The notes beneath the pieces were generated by a model. The model had not been told where the DNA came from. It saw nothing but the letters and a program-made list of their open reading frames with translations, and made no database searches. From contig CBDAQU010000002.1 in NCBI GenBank assembly GCA_965199235.1, forward strand, positions 1,054,001 to 1,118,000: a DNA stretch of 64,000 bases, in the 5' to 3' direction. Within the stretch, counting starts at the first letter, position 1. Every line of letters begins with the position of its first letter. The position numbers and the translations under genes are program-made. The stretch is from BOG-908 sp965199235. Lineage in GTDB: Bacteria > Pseudomonadota > Alphaproteobacteria > Acetobacterales > Acetobacteraceae. Below are positions 1 through 8,889 of this stretch, one piece after another.

Positions 1-282
1 GATGGCGACGCGGTCGCCCGGGCCGAGCGACGAGCCGAGCAGTCTGGCGGCCAGGCTGCGTGCCGCCTCGGCCAGCTCACGATAGGGCAGCGCCCGCGTC
101 AGCTCCCCCTTCACGGAATAGAAGTTCAGGCCAGCGTCGCCCCTGGCGGCGTAGTCGAGCGCATCGAGCGACGTTGCGAAATCTCCCCTGCGCTGCGCGA
201 AGGCGCTGGAGGAGGGCATCTGGTCGAACAAGGACAGGGCTCCGGATGGCGTGCACGGCACCGGCCGCGCGTCGGCGGTCAT
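1..282 (-). CDS. Acyl-AMP ligase / acyl-ACP synthetase, N-terminal part, cut by window edge
   Basis: Only the first 94 residues are present; the rest lies left of the window. The reading frame begins at the ATG at 282 and shows the start of an AMP-dependent synthetase: a YRELAEAARSLAARL stretch followed by GPGDRVAI, the usual first core motif of fatty-acyl-AMP/CoA ligases. The ATG overlaps the stop of the upstream GNAT gene (ATGA), so the two are translationally coupled. In alphaproteobacterial sphingolipid loci an acyl-ACP synthetase loads the dedicated acyl carrier protein used by serine palmitoyltransferase, and that is the likely role here. Family call is good; the exact substrate is inferred from neighbours. 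Confidence 0.75.
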   Translation of the reverse strand, partial: MTADARPVPCTPSGALSLFDQMPSSSAFAQRRGDFATSLDALDYAARGDAGLNFYSVKGELTRALPYRELAEAARSLAARLLGSSLGPGDRVAI

Positions 283-1469
283 GGGGACAGTGCTCTCTCA
301 TAGACCCGATACGTCTTGTAGCGGCGTCCGCCAACCGCCTCGGCCAAATGCCGCATCGGCAGGTTGTCTTCCAATATCCACGACATCTCCACCGAGTCGA
401 TGCCCATCGCCGCCGCCTCGCGCCGCAGCGCCTCCATCAGGTGCAGCGGCAGGAGCTGGCCGAGCAGGCTGGTCGAGTGACGGCGGAGCATGCCCATCAG
501 CGGCACGCGGGAGGTCTTCACCCCGGAGACCTTGAGCCGCCACAGCAGCCTGGCCCAGCCGAACGGCAGCAGCCGGCCAGACAGGCCGTCGATCGCCTCG
601 TTGAGGTTGGGCAGGCACAGTCCGAAGGCGGCAGGCTCGCCATCCACCTCGGCGAACCAGACCAGGCGCTCGTGCAGGAGCGGCTTCATCGCGGTAGCCA
701 TGTGCGCCACCTCCTCGCGCGTGATCGGCACGAAGCCCCAGTGGTCGCTCCAGCCATCGTTGTAGATGGCGACGAGCTTCTCGACGTCGCTCTGCAGCGC
801 CGCACGGCGCAGCGTCCGCAGCTTGACGCGCGCGGGCAGGCCGCGCGCGACGATGGCGGCTGCCGCCGGCGGCAGGACGGTGGTCGTCTGCACCACGTAG
901 GCATACAGGTCGCGCACCTTGCGGTAGCCGAGCGCGCCGAGATGGGCGTCCAGCCAGGGCGGGTCGTGCGGCATCATCAGCATCGGCGGCGTGTCGAAGC
1001 CTTCGACGAGGAGGCCGCTCTCCTCGTTGATCGACAGGCTGAACGGGCCCTGAACGCGGGTCACGCCGCGCTGGCGCAGCCACGCTTCCGCGGCGCGGAC
1101 CAGGCTGGCCGAGACGGTGGGATCGTCGGTTGCTGCGAGCAGGCCGAAATGGCCTACCTGCTTGTCGTCGAGCAGGCGATCCTGCTGCGCGCTGATCCGG
1201 CCGACATCCCTGCCGTCCCGGGTGGCGAGCCAGAGTGCCACCTCTGCGTGGCCGAAGAAGGGATTGCCGCTGGCGGTCAGCGCTGCCCGCCGCTCGGTCA
1301 GCAGCGGCGTGACGAAATGCGGGTCGTCGCGGAGCAGCATCTGCGGCAGGCGGATGAAACGGTCCAGCTCGCGGCGGCTGCGCACCGGCAGGATGACGAT
1401 CGGCGAGCCGGCGGTCGAGTGCTCGCGCGGCCCTTGAGCGGCGCGGTCGGCTTCGGCCGTGGCGCTCAA
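279..1469 (-). CDS. GNAT-fold N-acyltransferase, probable bacterial ceramide synthase (bCerS-like)
   Basis: A 396-residue protein of the type often annotated as N-acetyltransferase or dATP pyrophosphohydrolase-related; Caulobacter bCerS, which N-acylates the sphingoid base, belongs to this group. Visible marks are the start IVILPVRSRRELDRFIRLP, the central SINEESGLLVEGFDTPPMLMMPH segment, and a C-terminal MSWILEDNLPMRHLAEAVGG stretch typical of the GNAT acceptor half. I chose the TTG at 1469 because it overlaps the stop of the hydroxylase gene (TTGA), and no ATG or GTG precedes the conserved N-terminus. The downstream gene also overlaps by ATGA. Function is inferred from family resemblance and from the SPT, ACP and ligase genes around it. 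Confidence 0.72.
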   Translation of the reverse strand: MSATAEADRAAQGPREHSTAGSPIVILPVRSRRELDRFIRLPQMLLRDDPHFVTPLLTERRAALTASGNPFFGHAEVALWLATRDGRDVGRISAQQDRLLDDKQVGHFGLLAATDDPTVSASLVRAAEAWLRQRGVTRVQGPFSLSINEESGLLVEGFDTPPMLMMPHDPPWLDAHLGALGYRKVRDLYAYVVQTTTVLPPAAAAIVARGLPARVKLRTLRRAALQSDVEKLVAIYNDGWSDHWGFVPITREEVAHMATAMKPLLHERLVWFAEVDGEPAAFGLCLPNLNEAIDGLSGRLLPFGWARLLWRLKVSGVKTSRVPLMGMLRRHSTSLLGQLLPLHLMEALRREAAAMGIDSVEMSWILEDNLPMRHLAEAVGGRRYKTYRVYERALSP

Positions 1470-2296
1470 ACGCTGCCGCTCGCCGTCTGGGTTTCGAGAG
1501 GCTCCTGGCGCCCGCTTTCCTGGCGAGCGCTCTCCTGGCGCCGATAGCGGGCCGGCCGGTCCCTCGGCAGCTCGCCGGACAGCTCGGCGACCCAGGGAAA
1601 GCGAGCCGCCTCCTCCACCGTGTAGCCGAGGTTGAACACGTGCGGCGACCGCCGACGGTCGCGGGCAGAGCCGTAAAAGGTGCCGAGCAACTGGTCCACG
1701 CCGAACGAGGTGATGCCGTAATTGCCGACCTCGTCGTGGAAATGGTGCATGAGGTGAAGCTCCTTCATGCGCCGGAACAACCGGCTCCTCGGCTTGAAGT
1801 TCAGGTGCTGCACGCAATGCGAGAACTCGTAGGCGCAGGTGACCACAAGGCCGGTGCCGACGGCCGCCGCAGCACCGGCCAGCCCGCCGCCGATCAGCCA
1901 GCCGAGAGGTGCCGTGATCGCGAGGATCGTGGGCAGCGTCGTCACCGGGGCGCCGAACAGCACGTCCATCCGGTGCGGGTCCTGGTGGTGGTCGAAATGG
2001 ATGCGTTTCCACAACGTCGCCGTCAGCTTCGAGCGGTAGAGGAAGCGCCCGTGCAGGACGAAGCGGTGGATCAGGTACCAGGCGACCGGATAGACCAGCA
2101 CGGTCGCCAGCACGGCGCAGAGCGGGCGCCAGAACCCTGAACCGTGTTGCAGCGTCAGAACGAGACAGGCGGCTGCACCGGCGCAGTAGAGGTGGATGGC
2201 CGGGTGAGACAGGTAGGCCCGAACCAGATCGGCAAAACTCATCCGGCCCAGATCGAAGCTTCGGCCATCCTTGAACCAGCGCGCGTACATCATCAC
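1466..2296 (-). CDS. Sterol desaturase / fatty acid hydroxylase family membrane enzyme
   Basis: A 276-residue di-iron membrane oxygenase. The histidine clusters are all visible: HRFVLHG near residue 88, HFDHHQ near 112, EFSHCVQH near 170 and HLMHHFHDE near 192. Hydrophobic segments around 37-55, 65-85 and 130-160 should place it in the cytoplasmic membrane. Enzymes of this family hydroxylate sterols, carotenoids or ceramide-type lipids. Between SPT and ceramide synthase-like genes, hydroxylation of a sphingoid or acyl chain is the natural guess. Three ATG codons occur in a row at the start; the first is used here. Its promoter would lie in the 50-bp divergent gap shared with the DUF2141 gene. 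Confidence 0.82.
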   Translation of the reverse strand: MMMYARWFKDGRSFDLGRMSFADLVRAYLSHPAIHLYCAGAAACLVLTLQHGSGFWRPLCAVLATVLVYPVAWYLIHRFVLHGRFLYRSKLTATLWKRIHFDHHQDPHRMDVLFGAPVTTLPTILAITAPLGWLIGGGLAGAAAAVGTGLVVTCAYEFSHCVQHLNFKPRSRLFRRMKELHLMHHFHDEVGNYGITSFGVDQLLGTFYGSARDRRRSPHVFNLGYTVEEAARFPWVAELSGELPRDRPARYRRQESARQESGRQEPLETQTASGSV

Positions 2297-2346
2297 TCCT
2301 GCATCTCACGACTGAGGCCGAGGGGGGTGGCTGTCAAGCCGACGTC

Positions 2347-2892
2347 GTGAGGCGTATGCGGGGAGTCTCTCGCCAAAGCGCTATCGGAAGCAACGATCCG
2401 CTTACGTTAACGAAAGGTATTGCAATTCTCAACCGTGCCCTCTGCCTTGGAGTGCTCGCGCTGCCGTTGTCTGCACGGGCCGCACAGACCGCCCTGCCCT
2501 GCCCGACCGACGGCGCGGCGGCCCGGCCGGCGCTGCACGTGACCGCGACCGGGGCGCGCCGCGTTGCCGGCAACATCACCTTCACCCTGTACGGCGCCGA
2601 CCCGGCACGTTTCCTCAAGAGCCGAAGCTCCCTGTCGGTCATCAGGGTGAAACTTGCCGGCTCCAGCGCAGACGCCTGTTTTTTGGTTTCCGAGCCCGGC
2701 ACCTACGCGGTGGCGGTGTTTCACGACGAGAACGACAACCATCACTTCGACCGCAATTTCTTGGGCCTCCCGGCCGAGGGCTACGGCTTTTCCAACAACG
2801 CGCCGATCTTCCTCGGCCCGCCCTCCTTCGACTCGGTGCGGATCACGGTTCACCCCGGCGACAACACGTACTCGATCCGGTTGCACTACTGA
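2347..2892 (+). CDS. Exported DUF2141 protein
   Basis: DUF2141 proteins are small exported beta-rich proteins of unknown biochemical role. The family signature is clear in the second half: AVAVFHDENDNHHFDRNFLG followed by PAEGYGFSNNAP. The mature part is preceded by a hydrophobic signal-like segment, LNRALCLGVLALPLSARA, cleaved after ARA; the annotated N-terminus is therefore about 28 residues longer than a normal signal peptide, and a later non-ATG start is possible. It reads divergently from the hydroxylase and converges on SPT. DUF2141 genes often sit beside lipid, carotenoid or sterol-type desaturase genes, which fits the neighbour here. Confidence 0.8.
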   Translation: MRRMRGVSRQSAIGSNDPLTLTKGIAILNRALCLGVLALPLSARAAQTALPCPTDGAAARPALHVTATGARRVAGNITFTLYGADPARFLKSRSSLSVIRVKLAGSSADACFLVSEPGTYAVAVFHDENDNHHFDRNFLGLPAEGYGFSNNAPIFLGPPSFDSVRITVHPGDNTYSIRLHY

Positions 2893-2919
2893 CCGGACGA
2901 GACGCGGCCCGTCCGAGCG

Positions 2920-4146
2920 CTACTCGGCGGCCTGCCGGATGCCCGTGCCGGCTGGTATGACCGCCAGGTCCTGCCCGATGGAGAGCAGAACCTCGATCAG
3001 GCCTTCGACCTGTGCTGCGGTATGCGCCGCGGTGACGCTGGTGCGCAGCAGCGACTGGCTGCCGGGGGTCGCTGGCGGCAAAGCAAGGTTGACGTAGATG
3101 CCAGCCTGGAAGAGCCGGTTCCAGAACGCCGACGCCGTGGCTGGGTCCGGCATGCGGAGCGAGACGATCGGGCTCGGCGTCGGGCCGAGCGCGAAGCCGG
3201 CGCGAGACAGCGCCCCGTACAGCCGCTCGGCGTTGCGCAGCAGTGCCGCCCGCAACTCCGGACGCTGCTGCATCACCTGCAGCGCGCGCGAGACGCCAGC
3301 CACCACCGATGGCGGCAGGGAGGCGGTGAACATGTAGGCGCGCGAGGCCACCCGCAGCAGCCCGAAATCCGGCTCGTTGGAGGCGCAGAAGCCGCCAATG
3401 CTGCCCAGGCTCTTGCTGAACGTGCCGAGCACGTAGTCCACGTCGTCCTCTATGCCGGCCAGCTCTGCCAGGCCGCGGCCGGTCTCCCCCAGCACCCCCA
3501 TCGAATGCGCCTCGTCGACCAGCAGGTAGGCGCCGGTCTCGCGCTTGACGGCGGCGATCTCGCGCAGTGGCGCCATGTCGCCCAGCATGCTGTAGATGCC
3601 CTCCACCACGATCAGCTGCTGCCCCCGCCTGTCGGAGCGGGCGGCCAGCAGCTTGAGGCGGCGATGCAGGTCGTCCGGGTCGTTGTGGCGGAACCGCGTC
3701 ACCTGCGCGGCGCTCAGCCGGGCGCCGTCGTAGATGCTGGCATGGCCGTCGGCGTCCAGCAGCAGGTCGTCGTCCCGCCCGGCGAGCGCCGAGAGGATGC
3801 CGAGGTTGGCCTGATAGCCGGTGGTGAACACCATCGCCTCGCGCCGGCCGAGGAAGCGGGCGATCTGGGCTTCCAGCGCCTGGTGGGCGGAATACGTGCC
3901 GTTGGCGATCCTGGACCCGGTGGTGCCGGTGCCGTGCGCCTGCACCGCGCCTGCGGCGCTGGCCATGCAGCTCTGGTCGAACGTCAGGCCCAGATAGTTG
4001 TTGCTGCCGAACAGCGTCACCGTCCTGTCGCCGAGCCTGGCCTCCGTGGGCGACAGCATGGCGTCGAAGCTGACGGCAAACGGGTCGTGCGCGCCCTCGC
4101 AAAGCTGGGCATGCGCCTGCTTCAACGCCGCGTATTTCTGCAGCAT
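2920..4146 (-). CDS. spt: Serine palmitoyltransferase (alpha-oxoamine synthase)
   Basis: A 408-residue PLP enzyme of the alpha-oxoamine synthase family that condenses L-serine with an acyl thioester to give a 3-keto-sphingoid base. Seen directly: FGSNNYLGL near residue 46, HGTGTTGSR near 70, the PLP-phenol-ring contact DEAH (Asp about 211) and the PLP lysine in GTFSKSLGSIGGF (Lys about 245). KBL and AONS are close relatives, but the gene lies directly behind a dedicated acyl carrier protein (stop and start codons abut) and beside ceramide synthase-like and hydroxylase genes, which identifies it as SPT. The protein is cytosolic or membrane-associated, without a signal peptide. Confidence 0.88.
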   Translation of the reverse strand: MLQKYAALKQAHAQLCEGAHDPFAVSFDAMLSPTEARLGDRTVTLFGSNNYLGLTFDQSCMASAAGAVQAHGTGTTGSRIANGTYSAHQALEAQIARFLGRREAMVFTTGYQANLGILSALAGRDDDLLLDADGHASIYDGARLSAAQVTRFRHNDPDDLHRRLKLLAARSDRRGQQLIVVEGIYSMLGDMAPLREIAAVKRETGAYLLVDEAHSMGVLGETGRGLAELAGIEDDVDYVLGTFSKSLGSIGGFCASNEPDFGLLRVASRAYMFTASLPPSVVAGVSRALQVMQQRPELRAALLRNAERLYGALSRAGFALGPTPSPIVSLRMPDPATASAFWNRLFQAGIYVNLALPPATPGSQSLLRTSVTAAHTAAQVEGLIEVLLSIGQDLAVIPAGTGIRQAAE

Positions 4147-4413
4147 TCAGGCCGCCGTCCTGGCCGATTGCGCGCGGAGCAGGGCGGCCAGGTCGCCCAC
4201 CGTCCTGATGTCGACCATGCTGTCGACAGGGATCAGCGTGTCGAACTCGGTTTCTACTGCCATGATGAAGTCCATTGAGGCCAGCGAATCGAGTTTCAGG
4301 TCCCGCACGACGTCCGTGTCGGCCGTGATCTCGGTGTCAAAACTCATCTGTTTGCCGTTCATCGAACGGGCCAGCTTCGCAATCCGTTCGATGGTGGGAT
4401 CGTCACTCGTCAA
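4147..4413 (-). CDS. Acyl carrier protein dedicated to sphingoid base synthesis
   Basis: An 88-residue acyl carrier protein with the phosphopantetheine serine in the LDSLASMDFI motif (Ser about 43) and an acidic four-helix profile. It ends immediately before the SPT start codon, so the two are very probably co-transcribed and co-translated. In Caulobacter-type sphingolipid operons an equivalent ACP (AcpR) is charged by an acyl-ACP synthetase and hands its acyl chain to SPT; the ligase at the left window edge is the likely partner. About 90 bp separate it from the upstream membrane glycosyltransferase gene. Confidence 0.88.
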   Translation of the reverse strand: MTSDDPTIERIAKLARSMNGKQMSFDTEITADTDVVRDLKLDSLASMDFIMAVETEFDTLIPVDSMVDIRTVGDLAALLRAQSARTAA

Positions 4414-4500
4414 TCGGCACGTCCATCGTTGCTCGGTCCGTAAGCAGGCGCGCCGCAGTCCGGTTCTCTGTTCCTACTGCAAGTCTGCCACCGGGAGCAA

Positions 4501-6108
4501 TTATGGAGGTGAGGGCAGGCCGGCGGGCGACCTCTCCCGCCCGCGTGTCCTGACTGGTGCCAGGAGTACCACCCCCTCCGGCCCGTGCAGCACCGTTGCG
4601 TAGGCGGCGCTGAAAAGCGGCATCACCGGGTCGTGGCCGAGACGGAGCCTGGCATCGCGGTGGATGAAGGATTTCGTGTCGTCCTCGACGATGGCGAAGC
4701 GTTGGCCTGCGACCGCGTCCCGGAACGCCAGCGGGGCCTCGCCTGCGCGCACGCTCTTTTCGGTCAGGTTGAACATGTCGACCTCCGACGGCTTGTCCGC
4801 CCACCAGCACAGCGACATCATCAGGCACCCGGCCGGTCCATCGGCGGCGGCGATGCGGTCGATTACCGGTTGCCAGGCGGCGGCGCGCGCCGCGCGGTCG
4901 TGGATGTCGCCCCAGGCGCGCGGCAGGTGCCACGGCCAGGCACAGATCAGCGGCAGGGCGGCGAAGACGCAGAGCGTGGCCGGCCCGGCGGCACGCCGCC
5001 GCAGCCCAGGCGGCAGGCCGAAGCCGGGAGAGAGTGCGAGGCCGAAGGCGAGGCAGGCGGCGACCAGCGTCTCGAAATGGGCGTTGTAGTAGACGCCCTC
5101 GCCGCTGCGCTCGACGATGCCGGTGAAGAACGCGGTTGCGCCGAAGATCGCCACGAACAGCAGCCCGTGCCGCTGCACCTTGCGCCTCCACGCCAAACGG
5201 AGCAGCACGGCGGACGCCACCGCCATCGGCAGCAGCGGCGCCAGGGCGCTGGCGGACTGCTTCATCAGGTTGGGCCGGAACACGCGCCGGTGCTGCAGCA
5301 CGTCGGCGAAGGCCGCATGGCCGTGCAGCGCCGCCGTCAGCCCCAGCCCGGCGGCCAGCCCGGCAGCACCAGCGGCGACCCACACCAGCGCCGCCCGCCG
5401 GTCGACGCAGCCGAGCCACAGGGCGACCGACAAGGGAAGTGCCACCAGACTATGCTTGATGAAGCCGCCGGCGGCCATCAGCAGGGCGGCCGCGACCACC
5501 CTGCCGACCGGCAGGCTGACCGGCCGGGCGGCGCCGCCGCGCCGGAGCAGCACCGCCAGGCCGCACAGCATGACCGCGTGGGCCAGCCATTGCGGATCGT
5601 CCACCGCGACGTAGACCTTGAAGTAGCTGTTGACGAAGATCAGCAGGATCAGCCCGGCGGCCAGCGCCGCCCGACGGCCGCCGCCGAGTTGGGTGACGCA
5701 CAGGCCGGTCAGCGCCGCCGCGCCCAGCAGCGCCGCGAGCGCCGTCACCCGGCCGGCCAGGATCATGTCGCCGAAGACGTAGCGGCCGAGCGCGCCGACG
5801 ACGTAGAAGCCGAGCGGCGGGTAGTTGTTGAACACGAAGCTGTCGGCGGGCGGATAGAGCGGCCCCGCTGCCGGGTTGACCGCGCGGTTGTCGAGGACCG
5901 CGTTCCATCCCTCGTTGTAGTTGAGCGGTATATGCAGCGGGATGCTCAGCACCGGCCCGAGCATCTGGAACGCGAGCACGGCCAAGGCCGCCAGCAGCAC
6001 GGCGTCCAACGCGGTTAGGCTCCGGGTGCGCCGGCTGGCAGCGCCGGGGGCGGGCCGGCATCCATCGCCGAGCACGCCGTCGCCGGGCGCGCCGTTCCAG
6101 TCGTTCAT
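4501..6108 (-). CDS. Polytopic GT-C type glycosyltransferase-like membrane protein
   Basis: A 535-residue protein with about ten to twelve hydrophobic segments. After the first membrane segment (residues 33-55) comes a periplasmic loop with LNYNEGWNAVLDNRA, where the acidic residue sits as in the catalytic first loop of GT-C enzymes, and then NNYPPLGFYVVGALGRY, resembling the YPPL/YPP motifs of DUF2029/GT39/GT87 proteins. These use polyprenyl-phosphate sugars on the periplasmic side. Its position upstream of ACP and SPT suggests glycosylation of sphingolipids or another envelope lipid, but the acceptor cannot be read from sequence. The start at 6108 has ATGAACGACTGG and a 50-residue polar N-terminus. 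Confidence 0.65.
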   Translation of the reverse strand: MNDWNGAPGDGVLGDGCRPAPGAASRRTRSLTALDAVLLAALAVLAFQMLGPVLSIPLHIPLNYNEGWNAVLDNRAVNPAAGPLYPPADSFVFNNYPPLGFYVVGALGRYVFGDMILAGRVTALAALLGAAALTGLCVTQLGGGRRAALAAGLILLIFVNSYFKVYVAVDDPQWLAHAVMLCGLAVLLRRGGAARPVSLPVGRVVAAALLMAAGGFIKHSLVALPLSVALWLGCVDRRAALVWVAAGAAGLAAGLGLTAALHGHAAFADVLQHRRVFRPNLMKQSASALAPLLPMAVASAVLLRLAWRRKVQRHGLLFVAIFGATAFFTGIVERSGEGVYYNAHFETLVAACLAFGLALSPGFGLPPGLRRRAAGPATLCVFAALPLICAWPWHLPRAWGDIHDRAARAAAWQPVIDRIAAADGPAGCLMMSLCWWADKPSEVDMFNLTEKSVRAGEAPLAFRDAVAGQRFAIVEDDTKSFIHRDARLRLGHDPVMPLFSAAYATVLHGPEGVVLLAPVRTRGRERSPAGLPSPP

Positions 6109-6189
6109 CCAGGATCGCTCCGAAGGCCGCGCTCTGTGTCACCCCCGCCTGGCCTTGACCAGGGGAGATCGACGAAACTTGACTGGGCG

Positions 6190-7296
6190 ATGCTGGTTTT
6201 CGAAGTCACCAACGTCGATTTTTCGCTTCAACATTTCCTGCTGCCGCTGATGCGGGGCTTGCGCGCGCGCGGCCACAGGGTGGTCGGCGTCAGCGCCGAC
6301 GGCCTCCTGTTGGACCAAGCGCGTGCGGAAGGGTTCCGAATCGTCGCCCTGCCGTTGGCCCGCAGCCTTTCCCCGGTGGCTCAACTCCGCGCCTTCCTGG
6401 CGCTCTACCGGCTGTTCCGCGCCGAAAAACCCGATCTGGTGCATGCGCACATGCCGATCAGCGGTTTTCTGGCGCGCCTGGCCGCCCGCGCCGCAGGCGT
6501 GCCGCGCGTCGCCTATACCTGCCACGGCTTCCTGTTCAACCAGCCAGGCCCCTGGCCCCGCCGAGCGGCCTCCCTGGCGATGGAGTGGTTCGCCGGCCGC
6601 CTGACCGACGTGTTCCTAACCGTATCGACCGAAGAGGCGGCCGATACCCGCCGCCTGCGCATCCACCCCCGCCCGGTAGCCGTCGGCAACGGCCGCGACC
6701 CTGCCATATTCCACCCGAACGCCACCGCCCGCGGCGCCATCCGCGCGTCGCTCGGCGTGCCGGACGGCCGCGTCGTCGTCACCGCGGTGTCCCGCCTGGT
6801 GCGCCACAAGGGCTACCCCGAACTGCTGGCGGCCATGCGGCGCGTGAACGCCGAGCTGTGGGTGGTGGGCGAACGCCTGCCCTCGGACCACGGCGAGGAC
6901 ATGGAGCCGTATTTTGTGCGCGCAGGCCTAGGCCTGCGCCTGCGCCGCCTCGGCTACCGCACCGACGTGCCAGCGCTCCTCGCCGCGTCGGACGTCTTTG
7001 TTCTGCCGAGCCATTTCGAGGGCCTGCCGATGTCGGTCATCGAGGCGATGCTGTGCGGGCTGCCTGTCGTGGCCACCGACATACGCGGGCCGCGCGAGCA
7101 GGTGGAGGACGGGGCCACCGGGCTGTTGGTTCCACCGGCCAGCGTCGAACCGCTCGCGGCGGCTTTGCGCAGACTTGCCGGCGACGGCGCCTTGCGGCGG
7201 CGGATGGGCGCTGCCGGGCTGCAACGGGCGATCGAACGGTTCTCGGAAAATGCCGTGATCCTCCGCACACTGGACCTGCTTTGCCCCGGCCCGTGA
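6190..7296 (+). CDS. Glycosyltransferase family 4
   Basis: A 368-residue GT-B enzyme of family GT4. The N-terminal Rossmann half starts with MLVFEVTNVDFSLQHFLLPLMRGLRA-type sequence and carries HAHMPISGFLARLAARAAG. The C-terminal half has VSRLVRHKGYPELLAAM and the EX7E motif in LPSHFEGLPMSVIEAMLCGLPVVATD. Enzymes of this subgroup act on capsule, exopolysaccharide or undecaprenyl-linked sugars in the cytoplasm. I use the ATG at 6190 because homologues begin near this Val-Phe-Glu-Val strand. A GGGGAG lies about 20 bases upstream, farther than usual, so the start is not certain. It is divergent from the GT-C gene. Confidence 0.82.
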   Translation: MLVFEVTNVDFSLQHFLLPLMRGLRARGHRVVGVSADGLLLDQARAEGFRIVALPLARSLSPVAQLRAFLALYRLFRAEKPDLVHAHMPISGFLARLAARAAGVPRVAYTCHGFLFNQPGPWPRRAASLAMEWFAGRLTDVFLTVSTEEAADTRRLRIHPRPVAVGNGRDPAIFHPNATARGAIRASLGVPDGRVVVTAVSRLVRHKGYPELLAAMRRVNAELWVVGERLPSDHGEDMEPYFVRAGLGLRLRRLGYRTDVPALLAASDVFVLPSHFEGLPMSVIEAMLCGLPVVATDIRGPREQVEDGATGLLVPPASVEPLAAALRRLAGDGALRRRMGAAGLQRAIERFSENAVILRTLDLLCPGP

Positions 7297-7299
7297 GCG

Positions 7300-7885
7300 A
7301 TGGCCTACCTGACGCGCGACGGCATCGTGTTCCACTACGCGCTGGCCGACGCCTTCGTCGTGATCGTCACCTATGACGAGAACGACGGCTTCCTCGACCA
7401 TTCGATTCCGCCGCCCCCGGCGGCCGACGCCCCAGCACGGCATGTCCACCGTCAGCACCGCCAACGAGTATCATCCGGGAAGCGCCGGCAATCTTGTCCG
7501 ATAGCCGGACCACCAGCGACGGCGTGCAAGACCTGTCCGTCAGCGGCCCAAACGGCTTCGTGCGACGCTTCGGCGGCAACATGCTGCGTCGGCACAGGCC
7601 TGACTATCCAAGGAGACATACGCCCCAGCCACCCGAACAGTCGCGCTGGTTCTGACCAACAACGCGCATAACGTGACCGCCTCAGTGACGAACGGCTACA
7701 CCGGAGATGGTATCGAGGTGGAACTCGCGGCAGGCCGTTCGGAAACTCGATCATTCCGTCTCGGCGCGACACATGGCTGTTACGATTTACGTACGATGCT
7801 GCCGGCCGTCCCCTCACTCGGCGTTCAGCTTGCCGGGCATCTCGAAACCGGGAAAGACTCGTTCACCGATCCGATGGTCGGCTGA
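7300..7885 (+). pseudogene. Remnant of phosphocholine-specific phospholipase C
   Basis: Three blocks in different frames match parts of a phosphocholine-preferring phospholipase C in the right order. Block one (7300-7435) reads AYLTRDGIVFHYALADAF joined directly to VVIVTYDENDGFLDHS; in intact enzymes these are separated by roughly two hundred residues, so an internal deletion has occurred. Block two (about 7440-7590) resembles the STVSTANEY and LSVSGPNGFVRRFGGN segments of the C-terminal repeats. Block three (7665-7885) reads like the terminal domain: LAGHLETGKDSFTDP before the stop. The N-terminus with its Tat signal is missing. No functional product is expected. Confidence 0.7.
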
Positions 7886-7992
7886 TGCGGCCGCAACGGA
7901 TGTCGACGTACGTGCAGTGCACAGAGCGTAAAACAGCAATCCATTGAGGGGTTTCACTCGGCAACCGATCGGCAACGCGCCAATCGGATCGA

Positions 7993-8667
7993 TTACTGGT
8001 CGTGCTGCATTTCATTGATGGTTGCGCACACGTCGCACTCCGTGTTGCCGTTCATGTCGTTGTCGCCATAGCTGTTCAGCGCGGCGCCGACTATTCCCTC
8101 GGCGTTGCCGCTGACTGTGGTCTGGCCCATATACGTATTCGAACCGTAATCGGCGACGCCGTAGGTGTTGTCGTTGATCGTGCTGCTCTTGACCAGGACG
8201 AACCCGTTCGTTGCATAGATACCGAACTGCTGGTTGGTGACGGTGACGTGATCTATCGTCAGTGAACCGACGCTGTTGACGGTTATGCCGAAATTGCCGT
8301 TCACGACGGCGCCGGTGATATGCAGGTTTCTCAGAATGATAGTCCCGCTGCCAGCATCGACGGTGACGCCGGTCTGCTTGGCCGGAACCGTGATGACGGC
8401 TTCGATGCCATCGGGCGCAAGGATGCTGACGGCTTTCCTCAGCGTGACCGTGCCGTATGAACCCGAGCTGGCCACGTGGACCGCACCGCCGGCCGCCGTC
8501 TGGGTGACCGCGTAGCGAAAGGTGGCGCAGGGCGCCGAGACGGCGCACGCCCCGCTATCGGTTCCGGACCCGGCAACCCAGGTCTCCGAAGACAGGCCGG
8601 CTGCTCTCGCATCAGCAACGATGGCGCTCAGCACGGCAGCACCACAAACGATCGAATATCTCATCAA
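7993..8667 (-). CDS. Secreted right-handed beta-helix protein
   Basis: A 224-residue protein with a signal peptide (MMRYSIVCGAAVLSAIVADARAAG) followed by a short GSGTDSGACAVSAPCATFRYA segment typical of the entrance to parallel beta-helix domains. The rest is a run of short strand-turn repeats such as GTIILRNLHITGAVV, LTIDHVTVTN and VLVKSSTINDN. Proteins like this are exported and are related in fold to polysaccharide lyases and Ca-binding surface proteins, but no catalytic residues can be assigned here and the length is short. Monocistronic. Function unknown. Confidence 0.78.
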   Translation of the reverse strand: MMRYSIVCGAAVLSAIVADARAAGLSSETWVAGSGTDSGACAVSAPCATFRYAVTQTAAGGAVHVASSGSYGTVTLRKAVSILAPDGIEAVITVPAKQTGVTVDAGSGTIILRNLHITGAVVNGNFGITVNSVGSLTIDHVTVTNQQFGIYATNGFVLVKSSTINDNTYGVADYGSNTYMGQTTVSGNAEGIVGAALNSYGDNDMNGNTECDVCATINEMQHDQ

Positions 8668-8850
8668 TCAGCTCCTTTCCGGCATAATGGGAGCACATCA
8701 ATACTCCGGCCACGTGTTCTTTCACCCGACGTGACCAGGAGCTATTCGGTAAAGGACGCCAACGCAATCATAGTGTTTTCAGCGGATATTTCTGAAGCTT
8801 GCGGAAGGATTAGAGCATGGTCGCTTCAGGTTGATCTTCAGCCGCGATGA

Positions 8851-8884
8851 ACATGCTCGCCAAGACAACATGCTCGCCAAGACA
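8851..8884. repeat. Tandem 17-bp direct repeat
   Basis: Two adjacent, identical copies of ACATGCTCGCCAAGACA (8851-8867 and 8868-8884), probably a slippage duplication. Confidence 0.9.
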
Positions 8885-8889
8885 GGGCG

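Noticed and set aside
4585..6018. Long plus-strand open frame opposite the GT-C gene
   Set aside because: Shadow frame: Arg/Gln/Ala-rich low-complexity translation, no motifs, while the minus strand encodes a clear membrane protein.
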